Positions 38,416 through 47,546 of a stretch of DNA of 64,000 bases are shown piece by piece. The notes beneath the pieces were generated by a model. It was given only the letters and a program-made list of their open reading frames with translations, did not search any database and had not been told where the DNA came from. Where the stretch lies: positions 806,001-870,000 of the forward strand of contig NZ_ANIE01000003.1 in NCBI RefSeq assembly GCF_000708045.1, read 5' to 3'. Source of the DNA: Marinobacter nitratireducens. GTDB lineage: Bacteria > Pseudomonadota > Gammaproteobacteria > Pseudomonadales > Oleiphilaceae. The number at the start of each line of letters is the position of its first letter. Position 1 is the stretch's first letter. The position numbers and the translations under genes were made by a program.

Positions 38416-39150
38416 TCAGAAGTGAACCATCACATCATGACTGAACAAGGCTACGCAGAAGCCGATGACCGCACCTAAAGGCGGCCCCCAGTGCCGGTCC
38501 AGACGGGATTGGGGGGCTATATCCTGAAAGATCAGGTACAAAATGCCCCCGGATGCAATCAGCATGATCGCGCCGAGAATCACAGGCTGCCCTGATAACA
38601 GGAAGTAGCCTGACAACCCCGCCAATGGGCCAGCCCCTACCAGAACGGTCATAAAAGCCAGGGTCTTGCGGGAGGTATAGCCCAGATCACACAACTCCCG
38701 GTAGGCATTGAACCCCTCTGGCAGATTCTGGAGCGCGATAAGGATAGCCAGCAACCAGGCCGTGCTCGGACTGACAATGGCCAGACCACCAAGCGCCGTG
38801 GCTTCAGGTATGAAATCCAGCATGACGCCCATTAACTGGGGGGATTCCCGGCGTTTGAGTCCCAACACACGCTCAATAATAAAGAACAGCAGACCACCAA
38901 AGATGATGGCGGGAATGGCCCATAGAGAATCCCCCATACTGTCCTTACCCTGGGGAACCAGAACGACGGCGACGGCACCCAATAAAATCCCGCCACCCAG
39001 AGCGATCAGGAAATGACGAAACTCCTGCTCCAGCCATCCAGGGCTTAGCCGCTCCAGACTGGCCAGCAAGCCACCCAGAGGAATAAAGGCGCCTGCCATC
39101 ACGGTCAGAAGGGTGATATAAACAATGTCCAACAGCATATTCTGGCTCAC
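38416..39150 (-). CDS. ZIP family metal transporter
   Basis: Inner-membrane divalent-metal permease of 244 residues with about eight hydrophobic helices. Helix 4 carries a metal-binding pattern, DFIPEATALGG, and helix 5 carries NLPEGFNAYREL, which resemble the ZIP HxxPEG-type motifs with substitutions of the usual His. That suggests altered specificity or a diverged subfamily. The substrate (Zn, Fe or Mn) cannot be told. Its ATG overlaps the stop of the upstream universal stress gene by four bases. Convergent and flush with the FtsH-like gene. Confidence 0.85.
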   Translation of the reverse strand: MSQNMLLDIVYITLLTVMAGAFIPLGGLLASLERLSPGWLEQEFRHFLIALGGGILLGAVAVVLVPQGKDSMGDSLWAIPAIIFGGLLFFIIERVLGLKRRESPQLMGVMLDFIPEATALGGLAIVSPSTAWLLAILIALQNLPEGFNAYRELCDLGYTSRKTLAFMTVLVGAGPLAGLSGYFLLSGQPVILGAIMLIASGGILYLIFQDIAPQSRLDRHWGPPLGAVIGFCVALFSHDVMVHF

Positions 39151-40013
39151 GGGGTGACGGTCACCGGGAGGTTAAGGCCTTCGACAAGCTCTTCCATACC
39201 CGGCGCCCTGAACAGCGAGCATTCGCGACTCATAACCAGTTGCGTCGCTCGCTCCTCATGCAGTATCCGGGCGATACTCGAAAGGTCAAACCCGGCAAGC
39301 TGACGCAGACGAGTACCCGAGCCCAATACATCGAGGTCTCGCTTTATACTCTCAACCCGTTCATTTGTCAGCTCCGTATCCGACGGCAATATCAGAGTTA
39401 CCGGTAAGTGACGATGCCGGGAGGCATCCACAGCCGCGCTGATAGCGCGCTGATTGGCCGGTTCGTGATCATTGAGAAACACAACGACGCGATCACGATC
39501 AGACTGGGGCCGTTTGCACCACAACAACACCCGGGAAGGCGATTTCCGTATCAGGGTCCGGGCGGTGGATCCAAGCCTTGCCCCATACCCGGAGGACCAG
39601 CCGGTGCGACCGAGCACCAGCACATCCTCTGGCCCGGCAAGGGGCAAAACAACATCAACCACTTCGCCCCGGACAATGTTCAAGGTGTGATGGCCGCCCT
39701 GCCCTGACATCGCCTGCGCAAGTGCCTTTCGGGCATGCTCAGCCATGCGCTGCATACGCTCTTCCACCAGGTCCGTGCTGAAGGGCCGGCTAACCCCAGA
39801 TGCCGCACCCACTTCCCGGGCAAATCCGTACCCAGCACTCCGCAAAAGGTTAGCCTCTTCAACGAACACCCCCAACACATCGGCGCCCGTGCGGCGAGCA
39901 ATATCCGTTGCGGCCTCCAGGGCGGCATAACTCATTTGCGACCCATCCAAAAGGACGAGAACCCGCCCTCGGGGAGCATCACTCACCTTGCTTGCCTCCA
40001 CTGCCATTTCCAT
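39147..40013 (-). CDS. universal stress protein, UspA family
   Basis: Cytoplasmic protein of 288 residues. The first UspA domain (about 15-165) has VLVLLDGSQMSYAALEAA and the ATP-binding-like VLGRTGWSSGYGARLGSTARTLI, close to the GxxGxxxxxxGS motif. The second half (about 170-288) is a degenerate Usp-like domain without a clear nucleotide motif. The start could be 40013 or 40007. The gene begins inside the 3' end of the Lon-like gene (35-nt overlap) and its stop overlaps the ZIP start, making a tight three-gene operon. Confidence 0.85.
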   Translation of the reverse strand: MEMAVEASKVSDAPRGRVLVLLDGSQMSYAALEAATDIARRTGADVLGVFVEEANLLRSAGYGFAREVGAASGVSRPFSTDLVEERMQRMAEHARKALAQAMSGQGGHHTLNIVRGEVVDVVLPLAGPEDVLVLGRTGWSSGYGARLGSTARTLIRKSPSRVLLWCKRPQSDRDRVVVFLNDHEPANQRAISAAVDASRHRHLPVTLILPSDTELTNERVESIKRDLDVLGSGTRLRQLAGFDLSSIARILHEERATQLVMSRECSLFRAPGMEELVEGLNLPVTVTP

Positions 40014-42375
40014 CAGACGTTTCGTCCTGACGACTTATTTTTGCGAACGCAGCCAGTCGATCAGCAACCTTTCTGTTGAAGGTGCCCTCAGGAAATTCGC
40101 CATGACCATCTGCCTCTCCGATCTCCATTCCGGTCAGCAGTTCGATCGCTTCCGAGACGTCTGAGATCGGATAGATCTGGAAATCACCCGCGGCGAGGGC
40201 TGAGCGAACCGTTTCTTTCAGCATCAGGTGCTCGACGTTGCTAGCTGGCAAAAGCACGCCGTGCGCCCCAACACTCCCCTTTTTCTGGCAAACATCAAAA
40301 AATCCCTCGATTTTCTCGTTCACACCGCCTACCGCCTGAACCTCGCCGTGCTGGTTCATCGACCCAGTAACCGCAAAGTTCTGTTTGAGCGGAACCCTGG
40401 CAATGGCTGAAAGCAATACACAGGTTTCGGCGATGGAAGCGGAGTCGCCCTCCACACCACCGTATGACTGCTCGAAGGCGAGACTAGCTGAGAGGGATAG
40501 CTCGCCGTCGCCGGCATAACGCCCCGCCAGAAACCGGGACAGAATCATCACGGCCTTGCTGTGGATGGGCCCTCCCAGTTTCGCTTCCCGCTCGATATCG
40601 ACAACCTGCCCCTTACCCGGTCGGGCGGTCGCGGTGATTCGAGTGGGTTGGCCAAACATGGTGGCGCCAATGGTTAATACCGAGAGCCCGTTAATCTGAG
40701 CCACCTCCGCCCCCTCGGTTGCGATCATCACAATGCCACGCTGAATTTGCTCGCGGCTGCGTTCACGAATACGGCTTGCCCGATACTCCCGCTCATCAAT
40801 GGCCTGTTGTATGTGACCGGCGCTAATCACGTCCTCCCCTGACTGCAGGGCCCAATGGTCGGCTTCGCTGAGCAGGTCCCGCAATACCCGGTCCTGGGCG
40901 GTCAGTTTACGCTGATCCGCCGCAAGCCGACTGGCATGTTCAATCAGGCGCCCCACAGCCAGCCTGTCCAGCGGGCGCGCCTTAAGTTTACGGGCCATGG
41001 TGGCAATCATCCGGGCGTAGAGACTGTAACACTCGTCGTCTCTGGTGAGATCATCCTCGAAATCGGCCTCCACCTTGAACAGGTCCTGAAAGTCCTGATC
41101 ATAATGGGATAGCAGGTAATACAGCATCCGGTCTCCAAGCAGAACGACCTTGACCGACACCGGTATTGCTTCGGGTTGCAAACTGACGGTGCTGACCAAA
41201 CCGTATAGTCGCTCCAGGGACTCAATCCGGATTTCACCGGAGAACAGAATCCGCTTCAGACTTTCCCATGCCATGGGCTGGGTCAGTACTCGCCGGGCAT
41301 CGATCACCAGATAACCGCCATTGGCCCGATGGAAAGCGCCGCCCCTGATCAGCGTGAAATCAGTGTAAAGCGTACCCTGCCTGGCATGATGCTCGATCTG
41401 GCCAACCAGATGCTGGTGATTAGGGAGGTCCTCGTATATGACCGGGGCTCCGCTGGTCTTGCTGTTATCCACCAGCAGGTTCACCTTGTAACGACCGAGT
41501 AAGCCCGCGGGGGGACCGTTCTCTCCGTCCTGGAACGCCTCGGCATGATCGGCCACATCTTCGCGAACCGCATCGAGATGCTCCACAACAGCCGGGAGAT
41601 CACGCCACTTTTCGCGCAACTCCCCGATGGGTCCGCCAAGTGTGAGTTGCACCATTTCCTCGTTCAACGCTTTTACACGCTCGCGAACTTCCTTTTTCAA
41701 CCGGGGAATTTGCTGGATGGCCTGCTGGAGTTTCTTTTGCAGGTCCTCAACCTTGCTCTCGATCAGTGCCTTCTCGTCATCCGAGAAGTTCTTGTATTCC
41801 TCGGGCTCAATCACCTCTCCGTCCCGCATGGGCGCAAAGGTAAATCCTGCGGGGGTGGTGATCATGGCAATGTTGTTCTGATTAGCTTCCTGCTGGATAT
41901 CAAACAGTCCCTGGTGCTGGCGCTTGGACATTTCCTCCTGAAGCTCCTGAAGCCGGGACTGGTACTCCTCGCTTTCGAACGCTGCAGGAATCGCTGTTCG
42001 TAATTCATCGGCCAGATCATTCATGTCCGACTTGAAAGCCTGTCCCTGGCCGGATGGCAGTTGGATCGCTCTGGGGTGATCGGACATTCTGAAATTGAAC
42101 ACGTAGCACCAGTCCGGAGGTGCCTGCTGATCCGCAGCATGTTTGGCCAGGAACCGTTGAACCAACTCATGCTTACCCGCACCGGAAGGCCCAAGCACAA
42201 ACAGGTTGAAGCCCTGAGCCTGCATGCTCGCTCCGAATTCCAGCGCACGAAGGACCCGTTCCTGTCCGCACGGGAGCTCAAGATCTTCAAGCGATTCGGT
42301 TGTTTCAAAATCCAGCTTCTCAACCGGGCAGTGGTGGTAAACCTGATCTTCCGTCAGCGCGGCGGGAACAGCCAT
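39979..42375 (-). CDS. Lon-like AAA+ protease (LonC/YcbZ type)
   Basis: ATP-dependent protease of 798 residues with an AAA domain bearing Walker A GPSGAGKHE near the N-terminus, a long helical insert (about 150-290, coiled-coil-like), and a C-terminal Lon-type Ser-Lys protease domain. GVEGDSASIAETC supplies Ser and GGVNEKIEGFFDVC supplies Lys. It lacks the classical Lon substrate-binding N-domain, as in YcbZ-like proteins. Met 42375 follows AGGAGG by six bases; the frame runs open to 42474. The end overlaps the universal stress gene. Confidence 0.92.
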   Translation of the reverse strand: MAVPAALTEDQVYHHCPVEKLDFETTESLEDLELPCGQERVLRALEFGASMQAQGFNLFVLGPSGAGKHELVQRFLAKHAADQQAPPDWCYVFNFRMSDHPRAIQLPSGQGQAFKSDMNDLADELRTAIPAAFESEEYQSRLQELQEEMSKRQHQGLFDIQQEANQNNIAMITTPAGFTFAPMRDGEVIEPEEYKNFSDDEKALIESKVEDLQKKLQQAIQQIPRLKKEVRERVKALNEEMVQLTLGGPIGELREKWRDLPAVVEHLDAVREDVADHAEAFQDGENGPPAGLLGRYKVNLLVDNSKTSGAPVIYEDLPNHQHLVGQIEHHARQGTLYTDFTLIRGGAFHRANGGYLVIDARRVLTQPMAWESLKRILFSGEIRIESLERLYGLVSTVSLQPEAIPVSVKVVLLGDRMLYYLLSHYDQDFQDLFKVEADFEDDLTRDDECYSLYARMIATMARKLKARPLDRLAVGRLIEHASRLAADQRKLTAQDRVLRDLLSEADHWALQSGEDVISAGHIQQAIDEREYRASRIRERSREQIQRGIVMIATEGAEVAQINGLSVLTIGATMFGQPTRITATARPGKGQVVDIEREAKLGGPIHSKAVMILSRFLAGRYAGDGELSLSASLAFEQSYGGVEGDSASIAETCVLLSAIARVPLKQNFAVTGSMNQHGEVQAVGGVNEKIEGFFDVCQKKGSVGAHGVLLPASNVEHLMLKETVRSALAAGDFQIYPISDVSEAIELLTGMEIGEADGHGEFPEGTFNRKVADRLAAFAKISRQDETSDGNGSGGKQGE

Positions 42376-42460
42376 TCCTATCCTCCTGATGAACGCAATG
42401 CAGGAACTCAATGACCACAAGAATAGACCACCGCCGTTACCTTTGAGGCGCCTGAAATCA

Positions 42461-42487
42461 AGAAACCGGGCCAAAGGCCCGGTTTCT
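42461..42487 (-). terminator. hairpin terminator after the YghU-type gene
   Basis: A 12-bp perfect stem AGAAACCGGGCC / GGCCCGGTTTCT with loop AAA, between the minus-strand yghU stop and the Lon-like gene's start. The following bases are only moderately T-rich. Confidence 0.7.
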
Positions 42488-42518
42488 CGTAGATTCTTGA
42501 TGCAATGGCCGAAAAGCG

Positions 42519-43400
42519 TCAGGCGTGGCCTTCTTCCGCTTCCAGTTTGTCCTGGGTTCTGAGCTCGAAATCGCTGGCATCGTGTCGCTCATGCAGTTGC
42601 TCAGTCGGGTCGCCCCAGGTACGGTTGACCATCCGGCCACGCTTCACGGCAGGACGCTTCGCGATGTCCTCCGCCCAGCGGTTCACATTGGTATAGGTGT
42701 GAGCTTCAAGGAACTCCGCGGCCTCATAGACCACGTTTTTAACCAGTGCACCGTACCAGGGCCAGATCGCCATATCGGCAATCGTGTACTCGTCGCCAGC
42801 AATGTACCGGTTGTTGGCTAACTGACGGTCAAGCACATCCAGCTGCCTCTTCACTTCCATAGTGTAACGATCAATCGGGTACTGGAATTTCTCGGGCGCA
42901 TAGGCGTAAAAATGCCCGAAACCGCCTCCCAGAATCGGGGCACTGGCCATCTGCCAGAACAACCAGTTCATGGTTTCAGTGCGGCCATGGACATCGGAAG
43001 GCAGAAAAGCACCAAACTTCTCCGCCAGGTACAGCATGATCGAGCCGGACTCGAAAACCCGGATGGCCGGATCCTCGCTTCGATCCAACAAGGCGGGAAT
43101 CTTGGAGTTGGGGTTCACGCCAACGAACCCACTGCCGAACTGATCTCCTTCCATGATTCGGATGGGATAAGCATCGTATTCGGCACCCTCGATTCCCTTC
43201 TCGATCAACTCTTCCAGCATGACAGTCACCTTCACACCGTTCGGAGTCGCCAGTGAGTATAGCTGCAGCAGGTGCTTGCCGACCGGTAGATCTTTGTCGT
43301 GCGTCGGGCCTGCGATCGGGCGGTTGATGTTGGCAAACTGACCGCCATTGCCCTGCTCCCAGGTCCAGACTTTCGGTGGCGTGTAGGTAGGGTCGCTCAT
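42519..43400 (-). CDS. yghU: glutathione S-transferase-like disulfide-bond reductase, YghU family
   Basis: Cytosolic Nu-class GST-like protein of 293 residues. The N-terminal extension YTPPKVWTWEQGNGGQFANINRPIAGPTH is characteristic, followed by a thioredoxin-fold domain (LQLYSLATPNGVKVTVMLEEL) and an all-helical C-terminal domain. Family members reduce disulfides using two glutathiones (for example 2-hydroxyethyl disulfide). A terminator follows. The promoter should lie in the 96 nt before the nitroreductase stop. Confidence 0.93.
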   Translation of the reverse strand: MSDPTYTPPKVWTWEQGNGGQFANINRPIAGPTHDKDLPVGKHLLQLYSLATPNGVKVTVMLEELIEKGIEGAEYDAYPIRIMEGDQFGSGFVGVNPNSKIPALLDRSEDPAIRVFESGSIMLYLAEKFGAFLPSDVHGRTETMNWLFWQMASAPILGGGFGHFYAYAPEKFQYPIDRYTMEVKRQLDVLDRQLANNRYIAGDEYTIADMAIWPWYGALVKNVVYEAAEFLEAHTYTNVNRWAEDIAKRPAVKRGRMVNRTWGDPTEQLHERHDASDFELRTQDKLEAEEGHA

Positions 43401-43496
43401 GCTGATGTCTCCGTGCCTTTGAATGAATTCTTCACTCTACCAAGAGGAAGCTAATGATCTTAACTTGGTAAAAACCCGCATAGAACCAACAAACCG

Positions 43497-44123
43497 TCAT
43501 ATCCTGATCACAAGCTGCTGGTCATCAAAGCGCACTTTAGGCAATGAGGCACTGGCGTCGCCCGGGCTGCGGTATCCCAGTGCTACGATTGCCGTGCTTT
43601 CCAGGCCCCGCTGAGACAGGCCCAGAACCTCATCGTAGGCGCCGTGATCAAATCCGGTCATGGGGCAAGCATCTATCCGGAGTGCTGCTGCGGCAGTTAA
43701 AAGGGTACCCAATGCGATATAAGCCTGCTGATGAGCCCATTCACGCTTTTCCTGTCCCGACTTCGCTGACAGCGCCTGCTTCATGTGGTCCGCGTACCCG
43801 GCGAGCGTATCGAACGCTACACCCCGAACCTGTATATGCCGATCAACATATCGGTCAACCGTGTGATCCCCCACTGACGAATGCGCCGCCAGCACGACAA
43901 GATGGGAACAATCCAACACCTTCTGCTGCCCAAAGGAATACGGTAGCAGGTCGCGACGTACCGCCTCGGACTCAATAACAATCATCTTGTACGGCTGCAA
44001 TCCGTATGAGGATGCGCTTTTCCGGGTCGCCGAAATCAGTGCCTCCACCGAATCATTGGTGAGTTTTTCGGCGGAAAATTCCCGTACGGCATAACGCCAG
44101 TCCAAAGCTTCGTGTATATCCAT
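43497..44123 (-). CDS. nitroreductase family NAD(P)H oxidoreductase
   Basis: FMN-dependent NfsB-like enzyme of 208 residues. The N-terminus MDIHEALDWRYAVREFSAEKL, SSYGLQPYKMIVIES, a central QQAYIALGTLLTAAAALRIDACPMTGFD and a C-terminal YRSPGD are the usual FMN-contact segments. Met 44123 has AGGAG seven bases upstream; the frame extends to 44150. It sits downstream of a LysR-type gene on the same strand. The physiological substrate is unknown; quinones or nitro compounds are typical. Confidence 0.9.
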   Translation of the reverse strand: MDIHEALDWRYAVREFSAEKLTNDSVEALISATRKSASSYGLQPYKMIVIESEAVRRDLLPYSFGQQKVLDCSHLVVLAAHSSVGDHTVDRYVDRHIQVRGVAFDTLAGYADHMKQALSAKSGQEKREWAHQQAYIALGTLLTAAAALRIDACPMTGFDHGAYDEVLGLSQRGLESTAIVALGYRSPGDASASLPKVRFDDQQLVIRI

Positions 44124-44203
44124 GCGTGATCTCCTTTGTCGTGGAGACACTACTCTAGGAGAGCCCTGTCCCTCATTAAATGGATAAAACAGAACTACAT
44201 TTA

Positions 44204-44216
44204 TTCCTGACAGGAA
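44204..44216. promoter_or_regulatory. 13-nt palindrome upstream of nitroreductase gene
   Basis: TTCCTG-A-CAGGAA, about 80 nt before the nitroreductase start and just after the LysR gene's stop. A candidate operator; the binding protein is unknown. Confidence 0.35.
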
Positions 44217-44253
44217 ATAGTAACCATATTGCGGAGCGGCTATGGAACATCAC

Positions 44254-45150
44254 TCATAACCAGTATGGCCGTTCGCCAAGATGCTGGTTGAGGTGTTCAA
44301 CAAACAGCCTGACCTTGGTTGGGGGCTTCCGGCCAGGTGGAAATATCGCGAATATGGTGTAGGGCCTTGGAGGGTATTGTTCGAGCAAACGCACAAGTGC
44401 GCCACTCTCTATGTCCTGCTGAACCAGAAACCCGGGCACATACCCGACTCCCAGCCCCTTCAACAGACTTTGCCGAATCGCCAGACTACTGTCGGTACGG
44501 TAGTTCCCACTGACCATCACCTCTTCATCTCCGAGTTCCCAGACTCTCGGACGATCATGCAGGGAAAACGTCAGACAGTTGTGCTCATTGAGGTCCGAAG
44601 GCTCTCGGATTGGCGAACGATTCCGCAGGTAATCTGGCGACGCACAGACCACATTTCTGGTTTGCCGCAGCGGCTTGGCCATCAAGGTTGAATCCGGAAG
44701 CCGCGTTCGCACACGTATCGCCATATCAACGCCCTGCTCAACCAAATCCACCATACGATCATTGAGCTGAAGATCGATGTTGATGCTTGGATAACGCGCC
44801 AGGAATCCATCAATCGAATCTGTAATATGGGTCAGTCCGAACGACATGGGCACATTGATCCGGATCGTTCCCTTGGGTTCCGCCTGAAATCCTCGCGCTT
44901 CCAGTTCTGCGTCTTCCAGATCATCCAGCAGCGCCTGGGTCCGCTTCAGGAACGCCAGGCCGGCATCGGTAAGATTCATACGCCGGGTCGTGCGGTTTAT
45001 CAGACGGGTTTCAAGATCGCGCTCAAGATAGGCAATGTGTTTGCTGACCGTCGCCGCCGTTATCTCAAGGTCATCCGCAGCACGTGTGAAACTGCCTAAC
45101 TCCGCTACACGTCGGAATATCCTCATCGCAACCAGTTTGTCTGTGGCCAC
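44254..45150 (-). CDS. LysR-family transcriptional regulator
   Basis: 298-residue regulator. The winged helix-turn-helix (ADDLEITAATVSKHIAYLERDLETRL, about residues 25-50) and linker helix are followed by a periplasmic-binding-protein-like effector domain; the sequence is of the CrgA/AaeR-like LysR branch. It is divergent from a DMT transporter gene (gap 113 nt) and upstream of the nitroreductase gene on its own strand, so either neighbour could be its target. A TTCCA-AAG-TGGAA repeat lies in the divergent gap. Confidence 0.92.
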   Translation of the reverse strand: MATDKLVAMRIFRRVAELGSFTRAADDLEITAATVSKHIAYLERDLETRLINRTTRRMNLTDAGLAFLKRTQALLDDLEDAELEARGFQAEPKGTIRINVPMSFGLTHITDSIDGFLARYPSINIDLQLNDRMVDLVEQGVDMAIRVRTRLPDSTLMAKPLRQTRNVVCASPDYLRNRSPIREPSDLNEHNCLTFSLHDRPRVWELGDEEVMVSGNYRTDSSLAIRQSLLKGLGVGYVPGFLVQQDIESGALVRLLEQYPPRPYTIFAIFPPGRKPPTKVRLFVEHLNQHLGERPYWL

Positions 45151-45167
45151 ACTTCACTCCTCACTAT

Positions 45168-45180
45168 TTCCAAAGTGGAA
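45168..45180. promoter_or_regulatory. inverted repeat in LysR/DMT-transporter divergent region
   Basis: TTCCA-AAG-TGGAA, about 18 nt from the LysR start and 84 nt before the transporter start. This position suits LysR autoregulation, but the motif is short. Confidence 0.35.
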
Positions 45181-45263
45181 TCAGTATTATTCGACTCCAT
45201 CCCGTTATCAACCCAATAACATCGATCACAATGGCACCTCATGCATTGGAGGAGTACTTGGCG

Positions 45264-46172
45264 ATGACGGTGGAAGCTCAACGAATTTACCCATCCCCCC
45301 ATATGGTTCTGTGGGGCTTACTGTTGATCAACGGTTTTTTGATCGCGCTGATGCTGGCTCTTTCAAAATCGGCAACGTCACAGGGCATGCCAGCGATTAC
45401 CTACGCCTTCTGGCAGACGCTCCTTGCCGGTTTCATTCTGCTGCTGCGTTCAGGGCCACCCCAGGTTCTGCTCAAAAGACGCCTGACGACCTATTTTCTC
45501 ATTAGCGGCTTAGCAGGCATTGCCATACCCAATACAACTGCCTTCTACCTGGTGACTAAACTGGGGGCTGGCTTTACCGGGATCATGTACGCCCTTCCGC
45601 CGATTTTTACCTTTTTGATCGCTGCGTCCATGGGGCTGGAAAAACGCAGGTGGCAAAAACTCATCGGTTTATCGATCGCCGTGGTTGCGTGTGGATGGAT
45701 CGTTTTGCAACGTCACGCTGACGTGGGTGAGTCCAACCCCGCCTGGTATATCCTTGGGATACTCATTCCCGTCGCGCTATCGATTGGAAACGTCTACCGC
45801 TCTGTGGCTTGGCCGGCTCAAACGGGCCCCACAGCGCTGGCGGCGGGTACCCTCCTGGCTTCCGCAGCCTCATTGGGAGTGTTTGCTCTGATAACAGGTA
45901 CTCCACTGCTTCCCGACACAACCACGCCCGATGTTTTGGCCATCGTGGTTGTGCAGGGTGTGGTGACTGCTTTGGCCTATCTCTGTGCCTTTGAGATCCA
46001 GCGGCGATCCAACCCTGTTTTCTTCAGCCAGCTCGGCGCTGTCGCAGCGGTATTCGGTTTGCTGATCGGGGTGATCTGGTTTGGTGAGGAATACTCGATG
46101 ATGATCTGGCTCGGGGTTGCGATGGTTATTGCAGGCCTGAGGGTCAGTAACCGCTCGGCTACCACGGCATGA
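45264..46172 (+). CDS. EamA/DMT-superfamily transporter
   Basis: Inner-membrane carrier of about 302 residues with ten hydrophobic helices arranged as two five-helix EamA repeats. Small metabolites such as amino acids or their derivatives are typical substrates; none can be assigned here. The ATG at 45264 follows GGAGGAG by nine bases; the frame opens at 45231. Its 3' end overlaps the convergent membrane-anchor gene by 14 nt. Divergent from a LysR regulator. Confidence 0.88.
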   Translation: MTVEAQRIYPSPHMVLWGLLLINGFLIALMLALSKSATSQGMPAITYAFWQTLLAGFILLLRSGPPQVLLKRRLTTYFLISGLAGIAIPNTTAFYLVTKLGAGFTGIMYALPPIFTFLIAASMGLEKRRWQKLIGLSIAVVACGWIVLQRHADVGESNPAWYILGILIPVALSIGNVYRSVAWPAQTGPTALAAGTLLASAASLGVFALITGTPLLPDTTTPDVLAIVVVQGVVTALAYLCAFEIQRRSNPVFFSQLGAVAAVFGLLIGVIWFGEEYSMMIWLGVAMVIAGLRVSNRSATTA

Positions 46173-46740
46173 ACAAGTCACCATAGAACCCGCTGGTTTC
46201 GAGAACAATTGTCACCGGAGTATTTCCCGTATTCTCCCAGTACCAGCCGTGGGTTCCTTCAAATGGCGCGGTGAAAGAACCGCTGGCTTGGTGCTGGTTT
46301 TCTCCGGCCCAATAGCTGGTGAACGCACCCTTTGAATCCGGGCGCTCGCCATGCATATCAAAGGAGACAGCTCCACCCTCTGCCCGCCAGCTGAACACAA
46401 AGTTGTCGCCGGGTTTCATATAGGATTTGATCTCACGCCCCGTGCCAGGCTGCAGCGGCACTCTCATGGTGCCAGTGCGTGGCGCGGTGTTCGCCTTCAT
46501 TACCGGATCAGATGATAGAAGAACTCCCGCCGGCCCATCAGCTGCGGCGGCGTCCTCGGCCTCATTCAGTTGATCCAGGCCGATCACCTCACCAAGGCCG
46601 GTCGGGTCTACGCCATACTCCGCAGGTAAGACGGCCACGACGAGAACAACCAATGAAACCAGCATCGCCCCCAGCGTTGCCTTGATCAGGGTGGATGCAG
46701 ACGGCGTCGCCCCCTGGTTCAAATGAGAAATGTCAGACAC
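46159..46740 (-). CDS. transmembrane anchor protein, HupE-associated
   Basis: Single-pass protein of 193 residues. A membrane helix lies about residues 20-38, then the motif LPAEYGVDPTGLGEVIGL, known in proteins annotated as transmembrane anchor proteins next to HupE/UreJ genes. A soluble domain follows, rich in Trp, Gly and Phe (FSWRAEGG, YWAGENQHQASGSF, HGWYWEN), probably periplasmic. I start it at GTG 46740 because AGGAGG lies seven bases upstream; the frame is open to 46866. It is 11 nt downstream of the HupE-like gene, forming an operon. Function unknown. Confidence 0.8.
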   Translation of the reverse strand: MSDISHLNQGATPSASTLIKATLGAMLVSLVVLVVAVLPAEYGVDPTGLGEVIGLDQLNEAEDAAAADGPAGVLLSSDPVMKANTAPRTGTMRVPLQPGTGREIKSYMKPGDNFVFSWRAEGGAVSFDMHGERPDSKGAFTSYWAGENQHQASGSFTAPFEGTHGWYWENTGNTPVTIVLETSGFYGDLFMPW

Positions 46741-46751
46741 TGTTGTACCTC

Positions 46752-47492
46752 CTAGACCGCCAGCCAGTACCCGGATAGCTGGTACCCCATTAAACCAAAG
46801 CCAGCCACCATCAGGCCCACATTGGCCAGCACAGCCCGTCGAGAAAACGAGGGGGTTTGTCGCCACGCAGTCATGGCTAGCAAAATGAACGTGAGCGCCA
46901 GAAGCTGCCCCAACTCAACACCCACGTTAAAGGCCAGGATGTTCGGTACTAGCCCGGCTTCAGAGAGCGTAAAGTCCTGCAGTTTGGTCGCCAGACCAAA
47001 TCCATGGAAGAATCCAAAAATCAGGACCGCAGCCCGGGTATCCGGTTGAAATCCGAACCAGGTTCGAAAGGCCCCAAGGTTATCCAATGCCTTGTAGACG
47101 ACAGAGAGGCCGATAATCGCGTCGACAATATAGGGATTAACCTCCGTGCCACTCAACACGCCATAAAGCAGCGTTACGCTATGGCCAACGGCGAAAAGCG
47201 TGACATAGAGACTTACATCCCGCATCCGGAACAGAAAGAACACAACGCCGAACAGGAAAAGCAGGTGATCGTAGCCGGTGACCATGTGCTTGGCACCGAG
47301 ATAGATAAAAGGAACGAGATGCAGCCCGCTGGCACCTTCGATGAATGCAGCATCACTCTCGGCAACGCCGTGCGCCTGGGCACTCAGGGGCAGGCCTGCC
47401 GCAAGCACAGTCAGCAATAAGCTGCCCGCGAAACGGAACAGGTAGCTCCGGCCTTTTTTGTTTTTCGTACTCACTGACCTTCGGGTTTCCAT
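46752..47492 (-). CDS. HupE/UreJ-family membrane protein
   Basis: Predicted membrane protein of about 246 residues with a signal peptide ending near QAHG and about six helices. HMVTGYDHLLFLFGV carries a conserved His/Asp pair, GHSVTLL another His, and FGFFHGFGLA a further His of the HupE/UreJ family, which is linked to nickel or cobalt handling. No hydrogenase or urease genes are in the window, so metal supply is only a guess. Met 47492 was preferred over the TTG at 47501. An upstream 14-nt palindrome may regulate it. Confidence 0.82.
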   Translation of the reverse strand: METRRSVSTKNKKGRSYLFRFAGSLLLTVLAAGLPLSAQAHGVAESDAAFIEGASGLHLVPFIYLGAKHMVTGYDHLLFLFGVVFFLFRMRDVSLYVTLFAVGHSVTLLYGVLSGTEVNPYIVDAIIGLSVVYKALDNLGAFRTWFGFQPDTRAAVLIFGFFHGFGLATKLQDFTLSEAGLVPNILAFNVGVELGQLLALTFILLAMTAWRQTPSFSRRAVLANVGLMVAGFGLMGYQLSGYWLAV

Positions 47493-47546
47493 GACCAACA
47501 CGCTACCCGGTCAGCGCCAGCCATCAAATACTACTTGAGAGCGTTT

